DNA of 31,391 nucleotides. Source: Sphaerosporella brunnea. Taxonomy: Eukaryota > Ascomycota > Pezizomycetes > Pezizales > Pyronemataceae. The notes under the pieces were generated by a model that saw only the letters and a program-made list of their open reading frames with translations, was not told the DNA's origin and did no database searches. The position numbers were made by a program, and so were the translations under genes. The stretch is taken from contig VXIS01000441.1 of NCBI GenBank assembly GCA_008704415.1, forward strand, positions 1 through 31,391, given 5' to 3'. Shown piece after piece: positions 18,698 through 29,261 of the stretch; position 1 is the first letter of the stretch, and every line of letters begins with the position of its first letter.

Positions 18698-19836
18698 AAG
18701 CTGAAGCCTCAAGCAGAAGCACGCCCAGCTTGGCACTTCGACAAGCCGAGCCGGCTCGAGCCTATTTCGAGATGAGCCACGCATTGGCTCAAGCCTTTTG
18801 TCGTCCCTAGCTAGGCAGGAGGAGACATCCCATCAGCGAGTTCAAGATGAAAACAGCAGGTCCAAGGCGAGTTGATCAGGAGCATTCCGTGGAATCCCAT
18901 TAGTGCACTTGTACTGCTCACCAGGTGGCACAATCTGACGAGTCTTGATGACTTGATGGCAACAATAAGAATGAGTCTATGCATAGCAGGGATGATGCCG
19001 GTGGACAGAGAGAGGTTGAGGAAGTTCTTAATAGTGAGGATAATGATAAGGATGAGCCAAAGAGCGTGCGTCAAGGCGAGGACTCACCGGCAAGGCAGAG
19101 CGAGGGTAGAAAGGCCCGTCATAGCCTGAATTGTGACCAGTCAGGCGTTCTTGGACTGGACTAACGCAACTCTACTTTCCATATTGAGAGCAATTATAGC
19201 CATCATGATGGGCAGAAGAATCTGGATGTCGACGACGCCGAGGGCAAAGCTGCAGAATATGAAGCTGAGCTAGAAGACTTTAATGCCGGATCATTTCTGT
19301 GGAATATATACTAGTATAGAGACGTCTTTAAGGTCACTGTGTGCAACCTCTTATTTACGGGCTCGTACATTTTAAGATGGATCCAAAGCTCAATTCAAAT
19401 CTTGTGTTTTTCATTCTCGGCTTGGCTTGATAAGCCCATCTTGTAACAAGCCAAGCTGGCGCGGGCCTTTCTCATGGATAATCCAAGCTCGGCCTGTGTT
19501 GATTATCAAGAATCAGTCACTTGTATCCTTTTCCGAGGATCAATGCAGACCCCAGTATCAAATGGAGTCCCCTACGCTCAGTATAATTACCTTTACCAGG
19601 CAACGAAGGTTGCGGAAGGTAACTCCCAAACCCAACTATCTAACATCCCTGGTATAACGAACCACCACCAGGGTTGAGTCACCTTGTTTTTCTCTTTGTT
19701 TTGGTACCTTCAACTTGTGTGTAGATAGTCGAGGTGAGGTAACTTACGTATTTTTCAATTGGAGTGCATGGATATCAGTACGCAAGGACATGGTCTCCCT
19801 TCTGGGGGAGGTCTAACTTTCCCGTGGTTTACTTTT
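18698..19836. other. Mostly unassigned; hAT-like repeat remnant at 18738-18795
   Basis: 18738-18795 has AAGCCGAGCCGGCTCGAGCC followed by GGCTCAAGCC, matching the subterminal repeats of the hAT element at 20437. 19418-19490 holds looser versions (GGCTTGGCTTG, AAGCCAAGC). The two might be the eroded ends of another hAT copy. The plus-strand frame 18979-19164 is acidic (EEVLNSEDNDKDEP); the minus-strand frame 18811-19074 is hydrophobic. I recognise neither. Confidence 0.4.
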
Positions 19837-19990
19837 CAATCATCACAATCATCAGAATTATGACAATCATCGCAATCATCAGAATTACCACAATAATTAC
19901 GATCATTATAACAGATGAAACTATTACAATGATTACAATCATCCCAAATTTTGAAATCATTGCAATCATACCCTTATAATAGTCATTAAG
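19837..19990 (+). repeat. 9-bp minisatellite array 3
   Basis: CAATCATCACAATCATCAG units of the same family and orientation, up to the left end of the MITE at 19991. Confidence 0.88.
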
Positions 19991-20128
19991 GTCGCTCAGA
20001 CAGGCGTTTATATTTTTTTCGACGTTTATAGATTTAAAGCCAGTTTCGGCGTCAAATGGCTTACAGACATCGATAAACAGTCGGTTGAAAATTTGGATAT
20101 CCAAGTAAAGAACGCCCGTCCGAGCGGC
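19991..20128. mobile_element. 138-bp MITE inside the 9-bp array
   Basis: Ends are inverted: GTCGCTCAGACAGGCGTT on the left and, read from the right on the minus strand, GCCGCTCGGACGGGCGTT (3 mismatches in 18). The flanks TATAATAGTCATT (left) and TATAAAAGTCATC (right) look like a duplication, though array similarity may explain this. The interior has no coding capacity. The superfamily is unclear. Confidence 0.6.
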
Positions 20129-20428
20129 GCTATAAAAGTCATCAAAATCGTGAGAATTATCACAATCATTACCATCATTATTATATCAGAATTACGACAA
20201 TCATTCCCATCATGACAATCATCAAAACTATAACAATGAACGCAATCATTACAACCATCAGAATAATCATAATGATCATCATCATCAGAGTTATCATAAT
20301 CATCGGAATCATCACAATCATTACCACTATTACAATTATTACAATTGCTCAAATTATCACAATCATCATCATCAGAATTCCCACAATCGTGACAATTACC
20401 AGATTGATTAAAAACATGAGAACCTTGT
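20129..20428 (+). repeat. 9-bp minisatellite array 4
   Basis: Resumes after the MITE and runs to about 20405, then fades before the hAT target site. The same unit reappears weakly right of the hAT element (21615-21650, TTTCAATCATCATCATAATT). Confidence 0.88.
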
Positions 20429-20761
20429 GGACGCTGTAGTGATGGACACGAGCCGGCTCGACTCAAGCCGGAGGGTAGGCTCGAGCCGGCTCGTCAGATT
20501 TCCGGACTCGGCTCGTGGGCTCGAGCCGATCACGAGCCGGCTCGAGCCCGGCTCGAGCCATGCAACAGTTTAAGGCACGAGGGAAACAATTTGTGGGACT
20601 CTGTAGATTCCGTAAGCATTTACAAGCTATCAATCGGAGATTTCTGACAGCCCTGAGGAGGAGTTCAAAGCGGCCTCGGCAGCTGAATCTGCCCCCTCCG
20701 GGGCGTCATGGTCACTATTGCTCTCCGGCCCAGCCCCGTCTCCCGCAATGCCCTCACGATG

Positions 20762-21296
20762 TCAGGCTGAAGGGTCCGCCGCGGTGTCTTCAAGTTCACA
20801 ACCCCACTTTTCCCATGGCTGGACGTCAGTTTGCTTCAACCAATGCTTAAGCAGCAACAACGTGCTGCTGGACTCCTTCAGCAGACGGTTCCGCTTTTTG
20901 TGAGGATATCGCCAGCACTGCATCGTTGATCAGCGGATGTGGGCAAACGTGGCTCGGCAAAATTCAAACTTACACGGAGAAGAGCTGCTCACACTGAACA
21001 CTTGATGCACAGATGGCGAGGTAATCCCTTGCCATGCGTGCGAGGGAAGGGAAGCGCTGCTCGTTCATCTTCCACCAATGCAGAGGGTCGGTTCCCAGGT
21101 CAACCGGGGGCTCGCAAAGATACCGTGTTGTCTCTGGAGTATCCATCGTTCCTTCAAGGTTGGTAGTCTGCGGCCGCTGTCCAATACTGCCGAACATAGC
21201 TGCAAGTTCCTGGTGTACCTGGACCCTGCCGAGACGGCTTGATTCGATTGCTGGTGCATCACCGCGTCGGTAATTTTCCAGAAGGATTGACTCAAA
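20762..21296 (-). pseudogene. hAT transposase C-terminal (dimerisation) relic with intron
   Basis: On the minus strand the upstream exon (21296-20974) contains YLCEPPVDLGTDPLHWWKMN, then EQRFPSLARMARDYLAICAS and CEQLFS, the conserved C-terminal dimerisation region of hAT transposases (PLxWWKxNExRFPxLAxMARDxLA). A 56-nt intron (20973-20918) with GTAAGT donor and GCAG acceptor follows; joining across it gives the expected FS-VAGDIL transition. The downstream exon has GDILT, then a missing base near an A run, then RNRLLKESSS and LLLLKHWLK, ending at TGA 20764-20762. The catalytic DDE part is gone: a TGA at 21299-21297 precedes the preserved stretch. Confidence 0.88.
20918..20973 (-). other. 56-nt spliceosomal intron in the hAT relic
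   Basis: Donor GTAAGT and acceptor GATGCAG on the minus strand, with a CTGATC candidate branch region about 12 nt from the acceptor. The interval interrupts the conserved FSVAGDI motif precisely. The size is typical of fungal introns. Confidence 0.75.
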
Positions 21297-21614
21297 TCAC
21301 TCCCTCCCAAGCGCCTCCATTGCCCCACACTGGCCGTCACACTCTCTCAAGCCGCCTCTGTTCCCCCACAGCGGTGGCGGCGGTGGGGCGATGGTGGGGT
21401 GGTTTGAGATGGTCCCACTTGAGTGATATCTGAGACCAGGCACGTCCACAAAACGAACACAATTCTATGTAAAAGCTCGAGCCGGCTCGAGTTGAGCCAG
21501 AGGTAGGCTCGAGCCGGCTCGAGCTCAAAATTCACCGGGCTCGAGCCGGCTCTAGCTTGTGGCTTGAGCTATTGGCTCGAGCCGGCTCGGCTCGTGTCCA
21601 TCACCAGGACGCTG

Positions 21615-22517
21615 TTATCATTTCAATCATCATCATAATTTCAGAAACATCAAGATGTATATTCAATATGGAACACCTACATGTGATAGAGTTTTCAATA
21701 ATACTTAGCTGCCATATAACAATGGATCTGGTTCCCTCATGCCCAATCGTATGATTTTCGTATTTAAATCGTTGTAATGATAACATTGTCAGGAGGTTAC
21801 CGTTGTTTACTGCTGTGTTCTGAAACTTCAATCGCTCAATTGGGCTCATTATCTTTGATTTACTGCACTTGGCAAATGATCATAGTTCTCCATAACGTGC
21901 GGCACTCTGTTCACTCTCAAATGGATACTTTAACCAATATAAACATTTTATGATAGTCACAGTTCCACACTGTCATTTTTGAACTTTTAAAAATAAATTG
22001 CATACTGCAATGATGCCCTGTGTGAGCTTTTCCCAGTATTGCCAGCTTTGGGGACTTCCCAAATTTGTTCCAGTCCTGTATTGGTGATTTGAGTAAGATC
22101 TTTATGCGGGCATTTCAGCCGTTTTGGCAGACGAGAGTCATTGCTCAACTATTGGTCTCCCCATAGTGTTGCAACCGTCTCAGCTGACCTGTGCAGGTTT
22201 CTTAAGCCCCTGGTGAGTGTTCCAGCACATTTAAAGGGAAAAGTACTCAGTGTGCTTTACCAACGTCAAACCCACCACATTGAATTTGGTCAATTGCCCT
22301 GTTTTGGAAGGCGATAGCGCAACCATCGTTCACCAAATTGTCATGAAACTTCTGTCGCTGACTCGGCTAGATAGTATTCGGTGGCGTATGATACTTGAAG
22401 AAACAGTTCAAATCATTCAAATATTGCCAAGGAGCACCATCGTTAGCGTCGGAAACTTTTTCCCTAGCATTGCGATTATCAGAAACAGTGGAACAATCAA
22501 AACCACTAGAGACATTT
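21615..22517. other. AT-rich sequence without recognised gene
   Basis: Short open frames only (for example 22250-22519), with no motif. Weak 9-bp-type units occur just right of the hAT element (21615-21650). Confidence 0.5.
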
Positions 22518-22934
22518 GAATCATGATGATTATCAGAATTATCACAATTATCACAATCATGACTATGATTGCGATCAGTCCAATCATCAGAATCATTACC
22601 ATCATTACAATCATCACAATTGTTGCAAGTATCAGAATCATCACAGTCATCTGAATTATTACAATTCCCAAAATCTTTACAAGCATGCAAATTGTCAGAA
22701 TTCTCAAAACCATTACAATGATCAGAATTATCCCACCATCAGAATTATCACAATGATCTGCATTATTACGATCATTAAAATTGTTATAAATCAATCAAAC
22801 TATCAGAATCCTCAAAATCACTAGAATCATCCGAATCATTGCAATTATTAATATCATTACAAAATCAAAATTATTAGAATCATGATAATCATTGCAATCA
22901 TAACAATAATCATAATAATCACAATTATTACACT
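22518..22934 (+). repeat. 9-bp minisatellite array 5
   Basis: About 417 bp of ATYASAATY units. The overlapping open frames on both strands (22367-22794 minus, 22516-22824 plus) are repeat translations. Confidence 0.9.
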
Positions 22935-24167
22935 AGAGAGTTTGCGATTTGGCTCTGGCTGCAATTTTAGCCTCAGCCTTGTATTTGGAGCGCAAAGGTT
23001 TCTCTATATTTTGCCTTGCGTCTGCGCAGTTTGCGGATCCTTTGCACCTCGTTGGGAGAATTTACACTTGCGGAGATGCATCTGCCCAACATTCATGACT
23101 TCAACTATCCCACCACTCATGCGTGCCGGTTGTGAGACGCCTCAGTACCTGCGGCATACCTTCAGCATTGTTTAAATTTGTAATATCATCAATCACGTCC
23201 CAGTCTACATCTTCCACCTAACCCTGACCAAAACCTCATCGTGCCTAGACTAAGAAATGGAAAGGATAAGAAGGTACTGGACAAGTTTTGTGACAAAGGA
23301 AGGTCACGTCTCCTAGTGCATACCAATTGACAATTCCACCTTCATGATGTCTATAACATCTCGCGATGAGATAGATTTAACTTTTATGATCTTGAGGCCA
23401 TGAGGAATGTGTAGCGGGTATTGGGCAACATGATTTTCATGGGCAAATTCTACGTCAATGAAAACAAAACCAGTAGCTCCACCACCTATTAGTGCATCGG
23501 TTTAGATCCTGTTATAACCATTAAAGAGGGAACACCAATATCGAAATAGTTTCCATGCATCGATTTTTCCTCTGGACCCTGATGAGAAAGAGCTACCAAA
23601 GATAAGGAAACACCACACGGCCTGTTGGGTAGGTAGCCATGCCAACAAGCAAAGGGTGAGCAAGATGGGTCATGTCACATGGCGGCGTCAACCTTGCGGC
23701 ATGGAACAACTAGTTTCCCACCTGCTGAACTTCGGAGGTAGCAGAAGTGGTTCCCGATGCTGGGGAAAAGGAGCAACCATAGCCACCAGGGACGCTTTGG
23801 CAGCGCCAACTCAACAAGCGTTGGCGGCTCTCGGTCAGAGCCGGTTGAGGCTGAAATGCTGGTCCGGGTCGGAGTAGGTGCACTGTCCCTTGACCATCCT
23901 CTCCTCTCAAAACATCTGACGCTCGAGGTCACGCCTGGCAGCTGAGACACTTATTTGAGCGGGGCTATAGTTTCCACTGTTAGAGTTGGTAGGGTGAGTG
24001 ACCATGGTTGCGCGAGCAGCGGATACGAATGAGACGGTGTTGCAGCGTGCTTCAATGGCTAGCGTTGCTGACGATGTAACGGCATGATGTTCAAGGCTTG
24101 CGCTCTTATGCTCCCGTGTGCATTCGGTTGTGGATATCCTTCCAGAGAATAACAAAGGCTGTAAGGG
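22935..24167. other. Unassigned sequence between arrays 5 and 6
   Basis: No motif-bearing gene. A minus-strand open stretch between about 23505 and 23328 reads GFVFIDVEFAHENHVAQYPL and SRDVIDIMKVELSIG, which looks protein-like but matches no family I can name. 23675-23950 (minus) and 23656-23877 (plus) are overlapping frames with no recognisable domain. Possibly a decayed element inside the array region. Confidence 0.4.
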
Positions 24168-24838
24168 TTATAATCAGTATCATCGCATTCAGTACAATCC
24201 TTACAATCATCAGGATTATGGCAATCCTTGCGATCAATACACTCATCATAATCATCACATTCCTTATGATCATTCCAATTGTTAGAATCATCACAATGCT
24301 GACAATCATTGAAATCAACAGAATCATCGCAATCCTTACAATCATTGCAAGCATTAAAATCATCGCATTCCTTACAATCAATAGAATCATGGTAATCTCT
24401 ACAATCATCACAATCATCAGTATTATCGCATTCCTTACGATCATTTCAAGCATCAGGATTATTGTAATCATTCAAATCATTACAATCATCGGTATCATTG
24501 CAATGAGTACAATCATTACAATCATCACAATTGTTACAACCATTACAATCAGTCGAATCATCACAAACATTAAACAATTACAGTCACTAAAATAATCACA
24601 ATAATCAAAATTGTACCAATCATTAAAAAAATCATTACAATTATGGGAATCATTGCAATCATCTGTATGATTACGATCATCAGTATCATTGCAACCATCA
24701 ACACTGTTACAATCATCAGTATCATCTCAAGGATCACAATCATTACAATCATTAGAATCTTGGCAATCCTTACAATCATTACCACCTGCAGAATCATTGG
24801 GTTTGCTGTGATCATCGCAATCATGACTATAATCATAG
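24168..24838 (+). repeat. 9-bp minisatellite array 6
   Basis: About 670 bp of the same unit and orientation, with local variants ATCGCATTC and GGTATCATT. It gives Ile/Thr/Arg-rich frames on plus and Met/Ile/Val-rich frames on minus. Confidence 0.9.
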
Positions 24839-24993
24839 AGGTCTGATTGAGAGAGGATGGCAACAGAGCAACGATTGCTCACCGCATGTTCTTCAATCAT
24901 TCACAGCTGACTCGTGTACGTCAATTGTAGTTTGAATGAGGCTCCCAGGACATTTAGGGCTGCGGCGACTCACTGAGCTTCATCCAATTCGAG

Positions 24994-26237
24994 AGTTTAA
25001 AACATAACTTTCGGACGCTGAACCCTTTCAGACAAAAGGGTTTAGCATGACAGGGGGTTCTTACACCGGCGATATCTCGAGAACGAAACATCCAATTGCC
25101 ATGAGAGTGAAAACAAGGGAAGGCTAGATATAGAAGAGTAGATTAGTGCAGGGAGCGATGTTTTGGAGTAGATCCTGCTTTTCTCTGGCCGCGGAGAGCG
25201 TATTCAGCCGCACAATTGTGGGCTGGGGGTTGCGGCATTGTGTAAAAGCGAGAGCACTTGCAACTTAGCTGTAACTTGTCTGGAAAATTTCCATAGATGG
25301 TATTCAAGGAGTAGAGAGCTTGGGTGAGGGTCCGGGGGGCATCCAGAGCGGGTATAACATCACCGCAGTTCCCGCGACATCGCTGCCCACTGCACGGTAA
25401 CTAGAACTCTTCTCAAAACGCACCCTAGAGTAATGCAGGCCACCAAAAACACTTCTTCAGTCTCTAGGAAACTTTCTATCATTACTTGGCCTACTTTCAG
25501 CCTGTAATACGGCCAGTTTGCTGTCACCCCTTTGGGAAAAATCCACTCGGCGCAGGATGACGGTGTTTACGACCCACGGACATAGCTATGGATTCGATAC
25601 TATTTCTAATCGATCTCCAGTTATAGAAAGAACAATGTCAGAAAGTTGGAGCCCTTTTGAGAAGCTTTCTGAATTTTCTCCGCCTAGCTAAGTCTTCTCT
25701 GGTTGGACGCACCACGCCTCCAAAACAGTATGTTTAGTGGCTGCAAAAACCGCCAAAAAATTGCATTCAAGTGCTCCCAGGCTCTGACAGGCTGTGTAAC
25801 CTCTAAACTGAGTGTACTGGCCTGGGTGCCACCGGGGTGACAGCGATACCGGCGGGAACGGCGGTGATGTTATCCCCGCACTAAGTGCCCCCAGACCCCC
25901 ACCCAAGCTCTCCACTCCTTGAATACCATTTATAGAAAGTTTCTAGACACGTTACAGCTGAGTTGCAAGTGCTCTCACTCCTACACAATGCGGCAACCCT
26001 CAGCCCACAATAGTGCGGCTGACTACGCTCTCCACGGCCAGAGAAAAGCAGGATCTTGTCCAAAACATCGCTCCCTGCACTGATCTATTCTTCTATATCT
26101 AGTTTTGCCTTGTTTTCAGTCTCATGGCAATTGGATGTTTCGTTGTCAAGATATCGCCGGTGTAAGACTCTTCTGTCACGCTAAACCCTTTTGTCCAAAA
26201 TGGTGCCGCGTCCGAAAGGTATGTCTTGGACTCTATA
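24994..26237. mobile_element. Element with ~390-bp inverted arms (foldback or MULE-like)
   Basis: The left arm (about 24994-25400) and right arm (about 25835-26237) are reverse complements at close to 90 percent by eye. Matching blocks include TTTCGGACGC / GCGTCCGAAA, ACAAAAGGGTTTAGC, TACACCGGCGATATC, GAAACATCCAATTGCCATGAG, TAGATATAGAAGA and ACTTGCAACT. The spacer (about 25400-25835) contains no recognised gene. Long inverted ends are typical of Mutator-like and foldback elements, but no target duplication or transposase was found. Confidence 0.7.
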
Positions 26238-26880
26238 TTCTCTCTTTGGGTCAATATATCGATTAGGACAATTTCACTGTTTCGGTCAGAAAGATGTCAT
26301 GGCACAACTATCTTCACAACCATCGCCTTGAAATGTTGAAAAATGGATTTCCATACTTGTTACAGGTGCGGCTCTCCTATGTCCACCGGGTACGTTTCTT
26401 TATAACAGTAGGGTACAACGTCATTTAAGTTAATTGGTATTTTGGAAAAAACGATTTTTCTACGGGAACCGGCAATTAACTACTTTTTGCCACACAACTC
26501 ACCGTGAATAACCTGTGACAACTGCAAGGTATTAGACCAATACTTTTCACAAGTATTCACTACTGTGGACCTGATCACTCGTCCGCATGGTGAGTTGTTT
26601 TCCCCACATAAAGGAACACTTTTCCTATTGGTTCCCACAACTAACTTGACAATCGAGATTGTCAAGTAAATCTTGCAAGTTTTAGGACACTTCCTAATAG
26701 AAAGGACTCACCGATGATTTTACAGTTTAACTGTTGATAATCAACGACGTCAGTAAACCTTCAGTAAGCCTTGTGGTGATGTAGGCATAACCCGTAATGT
26801 AGTATCATAATTCATACTGTGGGAAGTAGCTGTAATACAAAGAATGTAAGGGATATTTTTCTCACTCCCTCAGTGAATCG
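26238..26880. other. Unassigned AT-rich sequence
   Basis: No gene recognised. Short inverted segments around CTTGACAATCGAGATTGTCAAG (26647-26668) form a small hairpin. Integrase-like coding begins near 26880. Confidence 0.45.
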
Positions 26881-27785
26881 TTTCCGACAGACACCCTTGG
26901 TTCACCTCCCAGTCCTGGCTGAGAGTCCACCAGCAGATTGGTACAGACCTCCTCCTGGCCATCTCTTTCCATGAAAAGAGAAATGGATAAGTGGGGCGAG
27001 CCAACCGTACCATTGCCCAAATGCTTCTGATCTTTAACAAGAACCCGCAGGCAGACTGGGCTGGTCACCTCTGGCGTGTTGAGCATGCCTTGCCACAGTC
27101 TCCTTTAACCACAATGAAGTGTACCCCTCACGAAGTTCCATCTGGTCGTAGCGCTCCGATTTTACCAGTTCAATTCGATTCGAATAACCCTGCAGTCAAT
27201 GAGTACTTTCAACATCAAAAGATCAACAATGCAGTGGCTTGAAATGCATTGCTGGCAGCACGTCACTGCCAGGCAAGCATTGCTACAAACCATAGGAATC
27301 TTAATATTTAACTTTGGATTGGACAATGGGCGTTCGACAAGGAAAGTTCCTGAGGAAAGGTTAATGTGAGGGATCTTATGGAATTTTTGGAAGGGCCATA
27401 CAGAATTACCAAGGTCAATGAGGATACAGGCAACTGCACACTTGAGCTCCCTAAGCACAAGCGTGTTTATCCTATCTTCGCCCGAGACAAGGTCAAGCTC
27501 TCTCAGTGAATTTTGGATAGGATCATTCCACCTCCTCCCTTCTGTCACGATGACCAAGAAGAAGATGACCACACTCCTTAAATCAAGAAAATTCTTGACC
27601 ACAAGAAGATTAACGGGGTCGATTAATGGTATATATCATCGGAGAACTATGGACCTGAAAACAACTCTTGGGGGCCTGATGAGAACGTACGCAACACTGG
27701 CGCAGACTCCATCCAGGAATTCCTTTCAAAGGAGAGTCAGAACTATACTTCCACTGCAGTCACTCTTCCTTCCGATTTCCTTTTA
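26881..27785 (+). pseudogene. Ty3/gypsy family D integrase C-terminus and chromodomain relic
   Basis: One frame runs through the whole stretch with stops at, among others, 26988-26990, 27240-27242, 27507-27509 and a TAA near 27630. VSDRHPWFTSQSW (from 26880) carries the second catalytic Asp (26886-26888). The GQTERANRT motif is decayed to a stop and VGRANRT, with Gly replacing the catalytic Glu (26994-26996). ANRTIAQMLLIF follows. LEGPYRITKVNEDTGNCTLE, then LPKHKRVYPIFARDKVKL (27387-27500), is the GPY/F module. The chromodomain reads IKKILDHKKINGVD, stop, then NYGPENNSWGPDENVRNTG. Its wording differs from A, B and C, so this is a separate family. RT and gag are absent, and no LTR could be defined. 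Confidence 0.82.
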
Positions 27786-28365
27786 ATCATTCTTTCTGTT
27801 CCTCCCATATGACATCTATCGCTTCTTCTGCTTGTGACTTACGTAAGTAACTGTTTCAACTGTTATTTAAGGAGATGTCTAAGATTATTACACTTAGTAT
27901 GGTTTCTTTATTACATATTTCTTTACCAAAGATATGAACTATATCACAGTAACGATGGTATGATGTCAGTATTCTACTTGTTTCCTTACCTTTCCTGACT
28001 ACATCATTTTGAAACTTTGTAGCCTTCGCAACAAAGACTTTAGAGGTCTTATGACCATTTTTTCCTCATTTACAAATTTGCTACCAGGCTGGTATGACAT
28101 CACGTATTTGTCACCGTTGGCTATAAAAGCTGGGAGCTTTTCTTTCATTCACTCTTTTGTCTTCTTTGATTACGGCCTTTCCAGCAATCCAGATTGTAAC
28201 GACTATCTGGTGATAAATACAGAGTTGATCAGTGTCCTGTTTTCAAGCATTCTCTTGGTATTCATGAAGTCTTATAGACAGAAGATTCTGTGTTTATTTG
28301 CACCTGTGAAATTGGAGATCTTTTAAGCTTATAAAAAGGTTATATTAAAACACTATGGGGTGTCG
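27786..28365. other. Unassigned; LTR-promoter-like segment near 28100
   Basis: GACATCACGT (28096-28105), GGCTATAAAAG (28119-28129) and a T-rich tract (28138-28170) resemble the promoter layout of the LTRs elsewhere in the window, so part of this may be the 3' LTR of family D. The open frame 28009-28326 crosses it and shows no motif. Confidence 0.4.
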
Positions 28366-29261
28366 TACCGTTTCACCTCAAACAATGTCTCCTTTGACTC
28401 TCCTCGATGCGTCGCTCATAGGACAACACAGAAACCGATGGCCAGAAAAGGAGTGAATCCGCATACCCAGCCTCTAGACATTGTAATAGTGTCAGCCACT
28501 TCCTTTCAAAGTTTTGTCAAAAACAAAAAGCAGCGATATGGCTAGCTGCAGCTTTTCTCCCTGTCGCGGTACGCAATCAACAAGGAGTTGGAGTGTATGG
28601 CAATTGACGACGGTGATTTGAAGTCACTGGTTGTCCAACAATATCACGAATTCTTGCTACAATTTTCGGAAGCCGTAGCCACTCACCTGCCCCCCTACTG
28701 ACCCTACGACCACAATGTACTGTTGAAAGATGTATTTGAACACCTCTTGGGGCGACTATATTTGTTGTTTTACCAGGAGCTGGAAATTCTGAAAGCATGG
28801 TTGGAGGAAAATCTATCGAAGGGGTTTATGAGAGCCTCATCTTCACCTGCCGGCGCTCTAATCCCTTTCGTCAAGAAGGGGCATGGTTCTTTACTTCTAC
28901 TTGTTAACCATCGGGCGCTGAACAAAGAAACCATCTAGAATGGGAATCCACTCCCTATGGTGCAAGAGACACTGATGAGGCTCTCCAAGGCACGCTGGTT
29001 TGGTAAGTTGGAGGTCGAAGGAGCGTACCATCAGATCCAGATAGCAGAGGGCGAGGAGTGGAAAACGGCGTTCAGGACTCAATATGGACTATTTAAATCT
29101 CTGTTGATGCCATTGGGCCTCTCCAATGCTTCTGCTGACTTCCAACAGTTTATCAATAATAACCTCTCACCATTTTTGGACCGCTTTACCTCGGTCTACT
29201 TGGACGACATTTTGATCTACCCACACACCGTGAATGAGCCCCAAAATCTGATGGGATGAGT
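28366..29261 (+). pseudogene. Ty3/gypsy RT fragment related to element B
   Basis: CCTCAAACAATGTCTCCTTT (28376 on) and the AAGCAGCGATATGGCTAGCT region parallel element B at 11990-12170. RT lead-in: FLLQFSEAVATHLPP; YQELEILKAWLEENLSKGF is near 28771-28830. Fingers and palm: [58 protein letters not shown]; the catalytic box VYLDDILIY is intact (YLDD 29197-29208). A stop sits at 28936-28938. The fragment ends within RT, directly against satellite DNA. No LTR is visible on either side, so it is a piece left by deletion or recombination. Confidence 0.87.

Larger units (their letters stand above)
20437..21606 (-). mobile_element. Short hAT element with intact ends
   Basis: A perfect 8-bp duplication GGACGCTG flanks it (20429-20436 and 21607-21614), the hallmark length for hAT. 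Terminal inverted repeats read TAGTGATGGACACGAGCC on the left and TGGTGATGGACACGAGCC on the right (minus strand), one mismatch in 18. Each end carries several copies of the palindrome GAGCCGGCTC within about 130 bp (20447-20560, 21480-21595), the usual kind of subterminal transposase binding array. At 1,170 bp it is far shorter than autonomous hATs and keeps only the transposase C-terminus, so it is a deletion derivative. Confidence 0.93.

Noticed and set aside
18811..19074. Minus-strand hydrophobic frame, first thought to resemble a LINE RT (NLSLSTGIIP)
   Set aside because: Only one short motif-like run, no catalytic box, and the plus strand has a competing acidic frame.
22300..24930. Shared flanking sequence of arrays 5 and 6 (GGCGATAGCGCAACCATCG versus GGCAACAGAGCAACGATTG)
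   Set aside because: Similarity is short and loose; it could be chance without an alignment score.
25688..25915. 75-residue minus-strand ORF in the inverted-repeat element
   Set aside because: It crosses spacer and arm, has no motif and is not conserved in the other arm.
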